A stretch of 64,000 nucleotides of DNA from Bacteroides sp. Its GTDB lineage: Bacteria > Bacteroidota > Bacteroidia > Bacteroidales > Bacteroidaceae. Below are positions 1 to 8,970 of the stretch, piece after piece. The notes beneath the pieces are model-generated. The model had not been told where the DNA came from. It saw only the letters and a program-made list of their open reading frames with translations, and did not search any database. The stretch covers positions 62,001 through 126,000 of the forward strand of contig JAJQDI010000005.1 of NCBI GenBank assembly GCA_021202275.1, given 5' to 3'. Made by a program: the position numbers and the translations under genes. How positions within the stretch are numbered: the stretch's first letter is position 1; the number at the start of each line of letters is the position of its first letter.

Positions 1-1358
1 GTCAGTCCGTAGGTGTTGAGGGGTTTTCCGCGCAGACTGAATACAGCCTGTGTATTCACATCCCGGCTTTTGGTGATGGAACCACTGGCCGAGTCTCCCT
101 CCGTAATGAAAATGCAGGAGTCTTCCTGGTTCTTTCCTTTGGTATCGTTGAGGTGCACCCGGCAGTCGCGCAGCTTCCGGTTGTGCAGGTTGGCTTTTTT
201 GGCACGCTCCCGGGCCAGCTTGGCTACTCCCGCTATGGCCTTCCGCTCTTTCTCCGACTCCTGGATCTTTTGCAGCATGATGTCTGCTACCTCCGCGTTC
301 TTGTGCAGGAAGTTGTCTACCTCCTGTTTGATGAAGTCACCTACATATTTGTTTACCGTCACCCCGCCCGGTGCCATGTTGGTAGACCCCAGTTTGATCT
401 TGGTCTGACTCTCGAACATAGGTTCCTCTACGTTGATGGCAATGGCGGCTACCAATCCGTTGCGAATGTCGGTATAGTCCTGATTCTTGTTGTAGAACTC
501 TTTGATGGTACGCGCGATGTGCTCTTTGAAAGCACTCTGGTGGGTACCTCCCTGGGTGGTATGTTGTCCGTTGACAAACGAGTAATACTCTTCTCCGTAC
601 TGTCCGGTATGCGTAAAAGCGATCTCGATGTCTTCCCCTTTCAGGTGTATGATGGGGTAGAGCCCGGTAGCTGTCATATTGTCGTTGAGCAGGTCTACCA
701 GTCCGTTGCGGGAGAGGATACGTTGTCCGTTGTAGATGATGGCCAGTCCGGTATTGAGGTAGGTATAGTTGCGCAACATCGTTTCTACAAATTCGGAACG
801 GAAACTATAGTTCTCGAACAGGGTATTGTCCGGTTCGAAGAAGATATACGTTCCGTTTTCTTCATCTGTCTTTACAGTCTTGTCGCTCAGCAGATTTCCC
901 TTTTCAAATACCGCCATACGTACTTTCCCGTCGCGGTAGCTGCGTACCTCGAACCGGGAGCTCAGGGCATTCACCGCCTTGATACCTACACCGTTGAGAC
1001 CTACGCTTTTCTTGAAGGCTTTGCTGTCGTATTTTCCGCCTGTATTGAGCACGCTCACCGCCTCGATCATTTTTCCCTGCGGTATGCCTCGTCCGTAGTC
1101 ACGTACACTCACCCGAAGGTTCTCTTCGATGCGTATCTCGATCTTTTTTCCGGCCTGCATCTTGAATTCATCGATGCTGTTGTCCAATACCTCTTTGAGC
1201 AGTACGTAGATACCATCTTCCATGTGCGCTCCGTCGCCCAGTTTCCCGATATACATACCGGGGCGGGTGCGTACGTGTTCCATGTCGCTCAGGTGGCGGA
1301 TGTTGTCGTCGGTATACTTAACGGGTTCCGACGTATGTAATTCTTTGTTCTCTTCCAT
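1..1358 (-). CDS. parE: DNA topoisomerase IV subunit B, C-terminus cut by window edge
   Basis: ATPase subunit of the type II topoisomerase that decatenates daughter chromosomes, working with ParC. The gene is absent from the ORF track because it runs off the left edge; I read it from the reverse complement. The ATG at 1358 begins [20 protein letters not shown]. The GHKL ATP-binding elements follow in order: the [10 protein letters not shown] helix, DYGRGIPQG and the [15 protein letters not shown] loop. Near the edge comes the TOPRIM motif [10 protein letters not shown]. GyrB usually has EGDSAGG at this point, so ParE is favoured over GyrB. About 452 codons are present; the rest of the TOPRIM and C-terminal regions lie outside. 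Only 4 bp separate it from the upstream GNAT-like gene, so the two are probably cotranscribed. The long plus-strand ORF at 153-1340 is its shadow. Confidence 0.92.
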   Translation of the reverse strand, partial: MEENKELHTSEPVKYTDDNIRHLSDMEHVRTRPGMYIGKLGDGAHMEDGIYVLLKEVLDNSIDEFKMQAGKKIEIRIEENLRVSVRDYGRGIPQGKMIEAVSVLNTGGKYDSKAFKKSVGLNGVGIKAVNALSSRFEVRSYRDGKVRMAVFEKGNLLSDKTVKTDEENGTYIFFEPDNTLFENYSFRSEFVETMLRNYTYLNTGLAIIYNGQRILSRNGLVDLLNDNMTATGLYPIIHLKGEDIEIAFTHTGQYGEEYYSFVNGQHTTQGGTHQSAFKEHIARTIKEFYNKNQDYTDIRNGLVAAIAINVEEPMFESQTKIKLGSTNMAPGGVTVNKYVGDFIKQEVDNFLHKNAEVADIMLQKIQESEKERKAIAGVAKLARERAKKANLHNRKLRDCRVHLNDTKGKNQEDSCIFITEGDSASGSITKSRDVNTQAVFSLRGKPLNTYGL

Positions 1359-1362
1359 GTTT

Positions 1363-2499
1363 TCAATCAATCTTTTTAACAAACGCGCGTCTGCGCTTAT
1401 GCTGTTCGGTCTTGAAGTATTCCCATTGTGCCTGTACTTTTCCGTTCATCTCCAGTTCCGGGTTGCTCTCAGCATATACGAATCCCAGTTTTTTATAGAT
1501 AGGGATCAGGTCGGAAAACAGCAGGGCGTTCACTCCCTTGTTCTGATATTCGGGCTTTACGGCTACCAACAGCAGGTCCAGCACCTGAGAGCGCCTTTTC
1601 ATGAACAGGGCCTTGAGCAGATAAAACCATCCGAAGGGCAGCAGCCTGCCTTTGGCTTTCTGCAACGCTACAGACAGCGAAGGCATGGATACACCTACGC
1701 CTACCAACTTATCTTCCTGATCGGTAATGAGCGTTACCATCCGGAGGTCCACGATCGGCAGATACATTTTCACATATTGATCGATCTGTCGCTGAGAAAG
1801 TGGCGAATATCCGTACAAGGGCTTATATGCTTCATTCATCAGTTCGAAGATAGCCTGTCCGTAGTCCTGAGCGATCTTCTTTGCCGACGAGTATTTTTTT
1901 ATTTTCAGGTTGTATTTTTTTTGTACCAGTTGGGAGATCCGTTTGTGTTTTTCCGGAATATCGTCCGGAATATAGATCTTGAATTCTACCCAGTCCGCGT
2001 CTTTTTTGTATCCCAGTTGCTCCATATGCTCCGGATAGTAGGGATAATTGTAAATGGTGGCCATGGTGCTGAGTTGGTCAAATCCTTCCACAAGCATGCC
2101 TTCCGCGTCGAAATCGGTAAACCCCAGCGGACCCTGGATATGATCCATTCCCTTGGATTTTCCCCATTCTTCCACCGTTTTCAACAGAGCCTCAGAGACT
2201 TCCGGATCGTCTATAAAATCGATCCAGCCAAACCGTACCTCTTTTTTGTTCCAGACCTCATTGGCCTTGTGGTTGATGATAGCGGCTACCCGGCCCACCA
2301 GCTTTCCATCCCGGTAAGCCAGGAAATATTCGGCTTCACAAAACTCAAATGCGGCATTTCTTTTTTTGTTGAAAGTAGCCAGCATATCGTCGTACAGATC
2401 AGGTACGGAGTAAGGTGTATTCTTGTATAATTCGTAGTTAAATCGTATGAACTTCTTCAGTTCTGCGGAAGTGTTGACCTTCTGTATACTAACGGACAT
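1363..2499 (-). CDS. GNAT-like N-acetyltransferase family protein
   Basis: A 378-residue cytoplasmic protein of a family common in Bacteroidota and usually annotated as GNAT-like or hypothetical. The C-terminal half carries the acetyl-CoA-binding pattern: [19 protein letters not shown] at about 310-328 matches the V-x-P-x-x-(Q/R)-x-x-G-x-(G/A) motif of GNAT enzymes. The N-terminal half has a second, weaker GNAT-like segment ([19 protein letters not shown]). The substrate is unknown. It sits directly upstream of parE with a 4 bp gap and has its own consensus -7 element just upstream, so it probably leads a two-gene operon. The fold assignment is fairly safe; any specific substrate would be a guess. 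Confidence 0.8.
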   Translation of the reverse strand: MSVSIQKVNTSAELKKFIRFNYELYKNTPYSVPDLYDDMLATFNKKRNAAFEFCEAEYFLAYRDGKLVGRVAAIINHKANEVWNKKEVRFGWIDFIDDPEVSEALLKTVEEWGKSKGMDHIQGPLGFTDFDAEGMLVEGFDQLSTMATIYNYPYYPEHMEQLGYKKDADWVEFKIYIPDDIPEKHKRISQLVQKKYNLKIKKYSSAKKIAQDYGQAIFELMNEAYKPLYGYSPLSQRQIDQYVKMYLPIVDLRMVTLITDQEDKLVGVGVSMPSLSVALQKAKGRLLPFGWFYLLKALFMKRRSQVLDLLLVAVKPEYQNKGVNALLFSDLIPIYKKLGFVYAESNPELEMNGKVQAQWEYFKTEQHKRRRAFVKKID

Positions 2500-2521
2500 A
2501 TCCTCTGTTTATATTTAGATG

Positions 2522-2529
2522 CAAAGATA
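2522..2529 (-). promoter_or_regulatory. Bacteroidetes -7 element for the GNAT/parE operon
   Basis: Minus-strand TATCTTTG matches the Bacteroidetes TAnnTTTG -7 consensus exactly and lies 22 bp before the ATG at 2499. No well-spaced -33 TTTG was found. Confidence 0.55.
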
Positions 2530-2667
2530 CATTATAATCTTCAAATCTCCATCTAATTGGAGAAAGAACTTTCATGCTCAGTAAGTTAGGATTTTTTCAC
2601 GGTCTTCCCGTACATCCGGGAGAGATCCGCGGCACAGGAACGTGATCCGTACAGTGAACCTGAGCGG

Positions 2668-3624
2668 TTATAGTTGCCAGATCAGGTAGGTAATATATGC
2701 GATGTAGCACGCGACCAATATGCCCCCTTCCAGGCGGGTAATGGTGCGTTTGGCAAAAAACACTCCGAATACCCAGAGCAGTATGGAGGCTCCGACCAGA
2801 GAAAGCATATCGAAGTTGGTGATGCCTTGTATATGCAACGGTGTGATGGTGGCGCTGCATCCCAGTACCAGGAAGATATTGAACAGGTTGCTGCCGATCG
2901 CGTTCCCGATCGCAATCTCCGGGTTTTTCTTAATAGCGGCTACCACCGAAGTAGCCAGTTCGGGAAGAGAAGTGCCTCCGGCAACCAGGGTCAGCCCGAT
3001 GACCGATTCACTCACTCCCAGCGCACGCGCGATACCGCTGGCACCGTCTACAAACCATTGTCCGCCGAAGACCAGTCCGGCCAGTCCGGCGATCATATAC
3101 ACTCCGGCGCGCCATAGTGGCATTGTTTTTATCTCTTCTTCCTGTTCGCTTTCGATATTACCTGTGGCCATGGCAAATGTATAGGCCATGAATATAGCGA
3201 AGAAACAAAGTAATACAAGGCCATCTGTACGGCTGATGATATTTTCCGTATCTCCGTTCAGGATCACATCGTTGGCAATGATCAGCAACACGATAGCAGA
3301 CAGGATGCTCATCGGGATTTCTTTGCGCAGGGTATTGCGTGAGATCACTATGGGTGCAAAAAGAGCGGTGCAACCTACGATCACCAATGTATTGAAAAGA
3401 TTACTTCCCACGATATTCCCTACAGCCAGATCGGAACTTCCTTTCAAAGCGGAAGATACGCTGACAGTAAGTTCCGGGGCAGAGGTGCCGAAGGCAACGA
3501 CGGTCAGACCGATTACGATGGGAGGAATGCGCAGACGGGCAGCTAAAGAAGCGGCACCGTCAGTTAAACCGTTGGCTCCGATTAATATAAGGAGAAGGCC
3601 GCCTAATAAGAGAAGTATATTCAT
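2668..3624 (-). CDS. calcium/sodium antiporter, YrbG/CaCA family
   Basis: Inner-membrane cation antiporter of the CaCA superfamily, expected to exchange Ca2+ for Na+ or H+. The 318 residues form two homologous halves of about five membrane helices. Each half carries the ion-binding alpha repeat: GTSAPELTVS followed by GNIVGSNLFN near residues 47-82, and GTSLPELATS followed by GNAIGSNLFN near 217-252. A cytoplasmic linker rich in acidic residues (ESEQEEEIK) separates the halves. Length and both repeats are complete. It is a single gene with its own -7 element upstream. The family is sure; the ion specificity follows from homology only. Confidence 0.9.
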   Translation of the reverse strand: MNILLLLGGLLLILIGANGLTDGAASLAARLRIPPIVIGLTVVAFGTSAPELTVSVSSALKGSSDLAVGNIVGSNLFNTLVIVGCTALFAPIVISRNTLRKEIPMSILSAIVLLIIANDVILNGDTENIISRTDGLVLLCFFAIFMAYTFAMATGNIESEQEEEIKTMPLWRAGVYMIAGLAGLVFGGQWFVDGASGIARALGVSESVIGLTLVAGGTSLPELATSVVAAIKKNPEIAIGNAIGSNLFNIFLVLGCSATITPLHIQGITNFDMLSLVGASILLWVFGVFFAKRTITRLEGGILVACYIAYITYLIWQL

Positions 3625-3656
3625 AAGCGTATATTCAAAAGGAATTTATTTGTTTG

Positions 3657-3664
3657 CAAAGATA
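3657..3664 (-). promoter_or_regulatory. -7 element for the antiporter gene
   Basis: Minus-strand TATCTTTG, an exact TAnnTTTG match 33 bp upstream of the ATG at 3624. Confidence 0.55.
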
Positions 3665-3909
3665 GGATTAAAAAAATAACGAGTATGTTTGGAGTCTTTT
3701 ATTAACACATGCGATGAATGAAGTACATGCAAAGTTGTGTGTCGATAATTAACAAATTTCTATGGGCTTTGTTGCTGGACTTCCTGAGTTACGGAAATAT
3801 ACGGGTTCGGTTCAGAGATGCCGTTCCGGATCTTGGTGGCTACCGGCGATAGCAGTGAACTCACTCTGCCTGAGCCACAGACAAACCAGCGGATCCGGGA
3901 GACTAATCG

Positions 3910-5091
3910 TTATCCGGCCTTCCGGCAACGGATCAATACCTTTTGTCCGTCAGACAGCGTGGTGGCAAACAGATATGTATCCCCTCCTTCCTTTAGCTTA
4001 GTGTACTTGCGTATTTCCGCTACGGAGACCGGGAAGTTACGTACGGTGATGTTTGCCTGAGTCAGATCGCCCAGCAATGATCTCCACCCTTTTTTGTGAA
4101 AAGGGCCGGTGGCTTCCACCTCAAATTTTCTGCCAGGGAAGTTGGTATGTAATTCTTCGGAGGTATACAGATGACTGTGTGGATGTAGCTTTTTCAGCCC
4201 GTATCTTTGCGCGGGCAGGGAGAATGCGCCGGCTTTCAATAGGGAACTATTGGGTTCGTACATATACCGGAGTACTTCCGGGGTGTATTCGCAGGCTGCC
4301 TCCCTTTCTTCTTCCCGGGTGAAAGAGAACAGGTGAGTTTTTTGTCTCCCCAGGTCTGCGCAGGTCAGTAAGGGGGTAGCTACCGGACCGGGAGAGAGTA
4401 CAAAAAGCAATTCCTTGCATTCGTTACGTACGGAAACAATATGCACCTCACATACTCCGGAGATCTCCTTCAGGGCTTGTGTAATATCCAGCATGGGAGA
4501 AAGTTTGATCATCACCCGCCTGGCTTTTTCCGGTAGCAACGCGCCGATCCGGGTAAGGTCGGGCGTACAATCGGAGAGCAACACCGTTTTTCCACCCGCG
4601 TCGTCCCGGCGGGCCGGGTCGAGGTAGATCATATCTACAGGCTGCATTTTTTTCAGATACACGATGCTGTCCGACTCGTGTACAGCGATCTGCGTCAGTC
4701 CCAGTACAGAGAAATTATGTATCGCCAGACGGCAAAGTTCCGGCTGTTGTTCTACGTAGTGTACCTCTCTGAAATGTTCCGCCAGGAACGCGCAATCGAT
4801 ACCCAACCCTCCCGTCAGATCGGTGAGGGTATTTCCCTGGAAAAGGCTGGCTTTGTAGCGGGCTGTGGCCTCCGACGAACATTGTTCCAGAGAAAGGTGC
4901 CGCGGGTAGCGTATCTCTTCGCGGGCATACCAGGAAGGGATTTTCTGTTTCGCAGTTTGCCGCCCCTGTATCTGACACAGAGCCACGGCCATATCTACCT
5001 GTGGAAATCTTTTTCCTTGCAGCGCCAGTGTCTTCGTGTTGGCCTCCCAGTGGTCGTGTATAAAATCGCGGGTAGCCGCGGATAGTTCCAT
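3910..5091 (-). CDS. class I SAM-dependent methyltransferase with THUMP-like domain
   Basis: Predicted RNA or nucleic-acid methyltransferase of 393 residues. The SAM-binding Rossmann segment is at about 95-125 (LTDLTGGLGIDCAFLAEHF, motif I), and YLDPARRD near 156 resembles the catalytic D/N-P-P-Y/F motif. The C-terminal part (about 300-393) matches the THUMP-like domain of Bacteroidota proteins annotated as class I SAM-dependent methyltransferase. The start at 5091 (MELSAATRDF) is the only sensible Met. It lies 9 bp downstream of the VanX-like gene and is probably cotranscribed with it. The target nucleotide or substrate cannot be told from sequence. Confidence 0.82.
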   Translation of the reverse strand: MELSAATRDFIHDHWEANTKTLALQGKRFPQVDMAVALCQIQGRQTAKQKIPSWYAREEIRYPRHLSLEQCSSEATARYKASLFQGNTLTDLTGGLGIDCAFLAEHFREVHYVEQQPELCRLAIHNFSVLGLTQIAVHESDSIVYLKKMQPVDMIYLDPARRDDAGGKTVLLSDCTPDLTRIGALLPEKARRVMIKLSPMLDITQALKEISGVCEVHIVSVRNECKELLFVLSPGPVATPLLTCADLGRQKTHLFSFTREEEREAACEYTPEVLRYMYEPNSSLLKAGAFSLPAQRYGLKKLHPHSHLYTSEELHTNFPGRKFEVEATGPFHKKGWRSLLGDLTQANITVRNFPVSVAEIRKYTKLKEGGDTYLFATTLSDGQKVLIRCRKAG

Positions 5092-5100
5092 AAATCCTGT

Positions 5101-5865
5101 TTATTGGATAATTGAATACTTTTCTTTAGCCTGTGCCCGTGTGTATAGGTCGAAGTGCCACCATTCGGTTGGGAGCACCCGGTATCCGGCTTCGTGCATC
5201 ACTTGCCGCAGCAGTTTGCGGTTGTTCTGTTCTTCTCTGGTGATCGCCCCTTCGCGCAGCAGCTGATCTTCCAGGTTCACATGCGCCTCTCGGCCCAGGT
5301 GGTCTACTTCGGTACCCATAGGAAGCGGATGGCCCAGTGAGTCTGCGATGCTGATATCTACAGCTACCCCGTAATTATGCAGTCCTCCTCCCCGCGCCGG
5401 GTTGGATACATAGATATGTTTGGAAGTACCTTTGACCACATTCCACATTTTTTGTTGAACGGACATCGGTCGTACGGCATCGTATACGATCAGGTTGTAG
5501 GAGGGGTGTATGCGGTGCAGTGCCTGTTGGGCGCGTACCAGCGCTTCGGCAGCCTCCGGTTGCAGGTAGGCCTCCCGGAGATCTTCGTACAACACCTCTC
5601 CTGTAAAGTTATCTGCCGTAGCATACATGAGCCGGACGATGATGGTAGGGTCCAGATCCCTCACATCTACCAGTCCTATGGAATCCAGATAGAGGGCTGT
5701 CGGGCTTTTCCGGGGTGCGGGCGGTGGCAGGTGAGGCTCTTCCGTTGCAAGAGGTTGTCCGGCAGCAGAAGTGGATGTCGTACTCTTTTCTTCGGATGCC
5801 TGTCCACGGCAGGAAAACGGAATCAGCAGAAGCCAGCAGAGGTAAAAACAGAGCCATTTTTTCAT
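5101..5865 (-). CDS. VanX/DdpX-type D-Ala-D-Ala dipeptidase, exported
   Basis: Zinc peptidase of the M15D family, predicted to hydrolyse D-alanyl-D-alanine or muropeptide-derived dipeptides in the envelope. The zinc and catalytic signature is present: GLHNYGVAVDIS supplies the first His and Asp, and EWWHFDLY supplies the catalytic Glu and last His. YDAVRPMSVQQ is the family's conserved substrate-pocket stretch. I prefer the start at 5865 (MKKWLCFYLCWLLLIP) over the longer ORF at 5904. It gives a clean signal peptide ending at a Cys (PFSC), so the mature protein may be a lipoprotein. A low-complexity linker (TTSTSAAGQP, PPPAPRK) precedes the domain. In a gut commensal this is more likely wall recycling than vancomycin resistance: no vanH or vanA lies nearby. 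Confidence 0.85.
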   Translation of the reverse strand: MKKWLCFYLCWLLLIPFSCRGQASEEKSTTSTSAAGQPLATEEPHLPPPAPRKSPTALYLDSIGLVDVRDLDPTIIVRLMYATADNFTGEVLYEDLREAYLQPEAAEALVRAQQALHRIHPSYNLIVYDAVRPMSVQQKMWNVVKGTSKHIYVSNPARGGGLHNYGVAVDISIADSLGHPLPMGTEVDHLGREAHVNLEDQLLREGAITREEQNNRKLLRQVMHEAGYRVLPTEWWHFDLYTRAQAKEKYSIIQ

Positions 5866-5897
5866 GAAGACAATACAAGGGTTTGGTATACAAAATA

Positions 5898-5925
5898 AAA
5901 GCACTTACCGGGTAGTAAGTGCTTT
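5898..5925 (-). terminator. Rho-independent terminator after the tRNA gene
   Basis: Perfect 11-bp arms AAAGCACTTAC / GTAAGTGCTTT with a 6-nt loop. On the minus strand the stem is followed by a T-rich run (TTTTATTTT), so it ends transcription coming from the tRNA. Confidence 0.75.
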
Positions 5926-5943
5926 ATCTGATTTTCCCGAAGG

Positions 5944-6017
5944 TGGGCCATCTAGGGCTTGAACCTAGGACCTCCAGATTATGAGTCTGTTGCTCTAACC
6001 AACTGAGCTAAAAGCCC
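5944..6017 (-). tRNA. tRNA with CAT anticodon (elongator Met, or lysidine-type Ile2)
   Basis: A cloverleaf is readable on the minus strand: acceptor GGGCTTT, D arm GCTC AGTTGGTTA GAGC, anticodon loop CTCATAA, T stem/loop CTAGG TTCAAGC CCTAG, discriminator A. The acceptor has one T-T mismatch. The 3' CCA is not fully encoded. Anticodon CAT allows elongator Met or Ile2 whose C34 is converted to lysidine; it is not a typical initiator because the first acceptor pair is G-C. A -7 promoter lies about 30 bp upstream and a terminator follows. Confidence 0.88.
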
Positions 6018-6046
6018 GTACATCCTTCTTGATAGGAATGTGGATA

Positions 6047-6054
6047 CAAAATTA
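6047..6054 (-). promoter_or_regulatory. -7 element for the tRNA gene
   Basis: Minus-strand TAATTTTG matches TAnnTTTG and sits 29 bp before the mature tRNA 5' end. Confidence 0.5.
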
Positions 6055-6110
6055 AGGCATTTGCCCGAATTATGCAAGCATTTTATGCTAAAAACTGTTG
6101 ATTATGGTTT

Positions 6111-6422
6111 TCAGAACTTATGTGTACGTTTCGGGTTTTTGGGAAACCATCCTTTTTTCACCCGCTCTTCCTGCTCAAAGATCTCTTTAATGGTCCAGAA
6201 AGAGGAGAAAGCGAATACCCCGCAGAGCGAAGCCAGGAGAATGTGATCTGTCCACAAAGAACCGACTATACCCAGTATACCCAACACCAGGAATATCCAC
6301 CAGCAGCGGGTACCCCAGTAGTATTCGGCTTTTACCACTACCGGGTGGAATATGCCGATAATAAGAAACGTACAGATCCCGATAACAATACCCGAAAGAT
6401 GGTATTCAGCAAGGAATTCCAT
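6111..6422 (-). CDS. DUF4491 family small membrane protein
   Basis: A 103-residue protein matching the DUF4491 family, common in Bacteroidota and of unknown function. Three hydrophobic helices are visible: GIVIGICTFLIIGIF, the segment around WWIFLVLGILGIVGSLW, and LLASLCGVFAFSSFW. A charged cytoplasmic tail follows (EEQERVKKGWFPKNP). The conserved HPVVVKAEYYWG stretch lies between helices one and two. It starts 3 bp after the Lrp-like gene ends, so the two form an operon, a pairing that may hint at amino-acid-responsive expression. Nothing in it suggests an enzyme. Confidence 0.85.
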   Translation of the reverse strand: MEFLAEYHLSGIVIGICTFLIIGIFHPVVVKAEYYWGTRCWWIFLVLGILGIVGSLWTDHILLASLCGVFAFSSFWTIKEIFEQEERVKKGWFPKNPKRTHKF

Positions 6423-6425
6423 TTC

Positions 6426-6890
6426 TTATTTCTGTATACGGATGGGAATCTCTTTTTTGATGCTTTGCTCTAAGGAGATCAGTGTTTCCGTGGCAGTTAC
6501 TCCCGGGATCTCCTGCATCTTGTTGTTGAGCAGATCCATCAGGTGTTCGTTGTCACAGGCATACAGTTTGGTGAGCATCGTGTACGGACCCGTGGTGAAG
6601 TGACATTCCACGATCTCGGGGATCTTTTGCAACTCTTCCACCACTGATTTGTACATGGACCCTTTTTCCAGTTTGATCCCGACATAGGTACAGGTACGGT
6701 AACCCAATGACTTGGGGTTGACGTGATAGCCCGACCCTACAATGACTCCCAGGTCGATCAGACGCTGTACACGTTGATGGATGGCCGCGCGGGAGACACC
6801 ACATTCGGCTGCGACGTCTTTGAAAGGGATACGGGCATTTTGGGAAATGATGTCCAGGATCTGCCTGTCCAGATTGTCTATTTTTTCCAT
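6426..6890 (-). CDS. Lrp/AsnC family transcriptional regulator
   Basis: Feast/famine regulator of 154 residues. The N-terminal winged helix (about 1-50) contains NLDRQILDIISQNARIPFKDVA and the recognition helix region VSRAAIHQRVQRL. The C-terminal RAM ligand-binding domain (about 65-150) shows GPYTMLTKLYACDNEHLMDLL. I chose the start at 6890 (MEKIDNLDRQIL); the ORF-track start 12 residues earlier adds a basic leader that the family does not have. A consensus -7 element lies about 45 bp upstream. The first residues fit an Lrp-like activator or repressor sensing an amino acid; which one is unknown. It is cotranscribed with DUF4491. Confidence 0.9.
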   Translation of the reverse strand: MEKIDNLDRQILDIISQNARIPFKDVAAECGVSRAAIHQRVQRLIDLGVIVGSGYHVNPKSLGYRTCTYVGIKLEKGSMYKSVVEELQKIPEIVECHFTTGPYTMLTKLYACDNEHLMDLLNNKMQEIPGVTATETLISLEQSIKKEIPIRIQK

Positions 6891-6934
6891 AATCATTCTG
6901 TTAATGCGAATTTGCAGTTTTATCAAATAGTAAG

Positions 6935-6942
6935 CAAATATA
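6935..6942 (-). promoter_or_regulatory. -7 element for the Lrp/DUF4491 operon
   Basis: Minus-strand TATATTTG, an exact TAnnTTTG match 44 bp upstream of the chosen ATG at 6890. It lies upstream of the longer alternative start at 6926 as well. Confidence 0.5.
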
Positions 6943-6983
6943 TAGAATTATTTTAATTTCAGTCTGGTTATGGAAGAAAAAAT

Positions 6984-7021
6984 AAAAAAAGAGATGCATA
7001 ATGACACACATCTCTTTTTTT
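6984..7021 (-). terminator. terminator of the FKBP operon
   Basis: Perfect 13-bp arms AAAAAAAGAGATG / CATCTCTTTTTTT around a 12-nt loop, ending in a T run on either strand. It lies 32 bp after the stop of the FKBP lipoprotein gene. Confidence 0.85.
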
Positions 7022-7053
7022 CTTTACTCCGGTAAGCCGGCGGTAAGTGAGAT

Positions 7054-7920
7054 TTATTTTTCGATCTCTACCAGTTCTACTTCGAAAATCAGCGCAGAGA
7101 AAGGATCAATCTTGGCTGTCTTGCGGCTTCCGTAGGCCAGTTCCTGAGGGATGTAAAGTTCCCATTTAGAACCCACAGGCATCAGAGTGAGGGCTTCTGT
7201 CCATCCGGCGATCACCGCGTTGGCACGGAAAGTCGTCGGTTCGTTGCGCTCGTAAGAGCTATCGAATTCTGTTCCGTCGATCAGGGTACCGCGATAGTTT
7301 ACCTTCACGCGTGAAGTGCTTTCAGGTACTTCTCCTTTTCCTTCTTTGAGTATCTTGTATTGCAGTCCGCTTTCGGTAGTGATGACGCCCTCTTTTTCTT
7401 TGTTCTCTGCCAGGAATCTTTCACCGGCGGCTTTGTTCTCTCCGTATTGCTTTTCAAGCTCTTTGGCTTTCACCTCTTCCATTTTGCTCTGTGCGTAGGC
7501 TTGTGCCATCTCCACACTCATGATACCCGGTTTTTCCAGGGTTCCGGTGATGAAAGCTGCCATGAAGTTGTCCCGGTCGATCGTTTTGGTAGAGTCATCA
7601 CCGAAAATCTCACGGTTGATGTTGGGAAGGATCTGGTTGCTGATCTGCTGTCCGATCTGCAGACCTGCCACATACGCTTTTTCTTTGTCCGAGGTCTTTC
7701 TGGTACCTTCGTTCAATCCTTTGATAAACTCATTGATGTAGGTAGTGTCTACCCCTAACTGACGGATCAGGTAAGGTTTTAGTCCATTGGTTTGTGCCAG
7801 ACCAATCGCATAGGTCAGGGTGTCTAATTCGGTTTTCAGATTAGCTTTCGGACTTTGTGCCGTGCAGGAGAACAGAGTAGCTACGACAGCTGCCGCCATA
7901 AAAAAAGTTACTTTTTTCAT
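7054..7920 (-). CDS. FKBP-type peptidyl-prolyl isomerase lipoprotein
   Basis: Prolyl cis-trans isomerase of 288 residues acting in the periplasm as a folding helper. A lipoprotein signal peptide (MKKVTFFMAAAVVATLFSC) puts the acylated Cys at residue 19. An FKBP N-terminal dimerisation region follows (about 30-165, LDTLTYAIGLAQ). The FKBP catalytic domain occupies about 195-288, with VNYRGTLIDGTEFDSSY and the substrate-pocket stretch AVIAGWTEALTLMPVGSKW. It is the second gene of an operon with a cytoplasmic FklB-like paralogue 28 bp upstream. The start is fixed by the signal peptide. Confidence 0.92.
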   Translation of the reverse strand: MKKVTFFMAAAVVATLFSCTAQSPKANLKTELDTLTYAIGLAQTNGLKPYLIRQLGVDTTYINEFIKGLNEGTRKTSDKEKAYVAGLQIGQQISNQILPNINREIFGDDSTKTIDRDNFMAAFITGTLEKPGIMSVEMAQAYAQSKMEEVKAKELEKQYGENKAAGERFLAENKEKEGVITTESGLQYKILKEGKGEVPESTSRVKVNYRGTLIDGTEFDSSYERNEPTTFRANAVIAGWTEALTLMPVGSKWELYIPQELAYGSRKTAKIDPFSALIFEVELVEIEK

Positions 7921-7948
7921 TGTTGCTTTACATTTATAGTTATTAGAG

Positions 7949-8533
7949 TTACAATACTTCTATGAGTTCTACTTCGAATATCAGTGTGCTGAAAGGGGGG
8001 ATCATCTCTCCCGCTCCCTGCGCGCCATAGCCCAGATCGGCAGGGATATAAAGTTTCCATTTGGAACCTTCGGACATCAGTTGCAGGGCTTCTACCCATC
8101 CCGGGATCACCTGGTTCACACCAAATACGGCGGGTTGTCCGCGCTTTACGGAACTATCGAACAGCGTTCCATCGATCAGTGTTCCTTCGTAGTGGCATTT
8201 TACTTTATCGGTGGCCTGAGGCTTCTTACCTGTCCCTGCTGTGATCACTTCGTATTGCAGACCGCTGGGAAGAGTCACTACACCGGCACGTTGTTTGTTG
8301 CTTTCCAGAAACGCCTGTCCCTGTTGTATATTCGCTTCGTTGATCTGTACCTCCATTTCGGCAAAGTAGGTATTGACAATGTCGCGCGCTTCGGCATGAC
8401 TGATCGCGGTTTCATTGTCGTCCAGGACATCTTTGATCGCTTGTGCGAAATCTTCTACTGCGATGCCTTTGGCACCCATACTCAAGAGGTTCTGGCCGAT
8501 TCCCAGGCCGATAGCGTAACTGAATTTATCCAT
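7949..8533 (-). CDS. FKBP-type peptidyl-prolyl isomerase, FklB-like
   Basis: A 194-residue prolyl isomerase without an obvious signal peptide. The N-terminal FKBP_N region (about 1-90) opens MDKFSYAIGLGIGQNLLSMG. The FKBP_C domain (about 105-194) has CHYEGTLIDGTLFDSSVKRG, VIPGWVEALQLMSEGSKW and GYGAQGAGEMIPPFSTL, all standard active-site stretches. It resembles E. coli FklB in size and architecture. It is the first gene of a two-FKBP operon; the downstream copy is the lipidated, exported version, so the pair probably arose by duplication and serves two compartments. Confidence 0.9.
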   Translation of the reverse strand: MDKFSYAIGLGIGQNLLSMGAKGIAVEDFAQAIKDVLDDNETAISHAEARDIVNTYFAEMEVQINEANIQQGQAFLESNKQRAGVVTLPSGLQYEVITAGTGKKPQATDKVKCHYEGTLIDGTLFDSSVKRGQPAVFGVNQVIPGWVEALQLMSEGSKWKLYIPADLGYGAQGAGEMIPPFSTLIFEVELIEVL

Positions 8534-8606
8534 ATATATGTTTGGGGATTGTGGCCGCAGACGGAGTAAGTTCTCTGATCTCCGGTTTATTAAGTTTATT
8601 GAAGCG

Positions 8607-8614
8607 CAAAAATA
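8607..8614 (-). promoter_or_regulatory. -7 element for the FKBP operon
   Basis: Minus-strand TATTTTTG, an exact TAnnTTTG match 73 bp upstream of the ATG at 8533. Confidence 0.5.
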
Positions 8615-8822
8615 GGGGTTTTATTTGAATCATTCTCCTTTTTCCTGTTTAATTTTTCTTTATACACTGTAGAGCAGGTGTAAATGCTGGTTGAGTAGAT
8701 TATCGGATGGGTTATAAGGGCTGTTGATCCCGCCGGAAATGCGGTGGCCGGTAAGAGGTATGGAACTTTTTAAAGTGAGGTTATTTTACTTCAGTATTTT
8801 GTCATTTGAACCGGAAAAAACG

Positions 8823-8830
8823 TATATTTG
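8823..8830 (+). promoter_or_regulatory. -7 element for the sirtuin gene
   Basis: TATATTTG with a TTTTG about 21 bp upstream, close to the usual -33/-7 spacing. The ATG is about 140 bp downstream, so the leader is long. Confidence 0.5.
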
Positions 8831-8970
8831 TAAGGGTATACGCAAAAGAAATAGCAATCTGTCCCGGATCATGAAACGAAGGGGATCCGGATGGCAACAG
8901 AATGTGAAGAGGTAGATGTCCGGAGAATCGGGATACATAAAATTGTTATTTATCGGAAATAGGAAAACAG

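Larger units (their letters stand above)
8534..8970. other. intergenic region between fklB-like and sirtuin genes
   Basis: 437 bp between divergent genes. It holds outward-facing -7 elements (8607-8614 minus, 8823-8830 plus). The sirtuin promoter implies a leader of about 130 nt that contains a 14-codon reading frame (ATG at 8871); no riboswitch was recognised. Confidence 0.5.

Noticed and set aside
153-1340. 395-codon plus-strand ORF
   Set aside because: It is the antisense shadow of parE; the reverse strand gives a clear topoisomerase IV subunit B and this frame has no family resemblance.
5101-5865. Vancomycin-resistance gene vanX
   Set aside because: No vanH, vanA or vanRS homologue is adjacent; wall-recycling dipeptidases of this family are common in Bacteroidota.
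8871-8915. 14-codon ORF in the sirtuin leader as an attenuator peptide
   Set aside because: No run of one codon type, no alternative hairpins and no known precedent; an ORF of this size is expected by chance.
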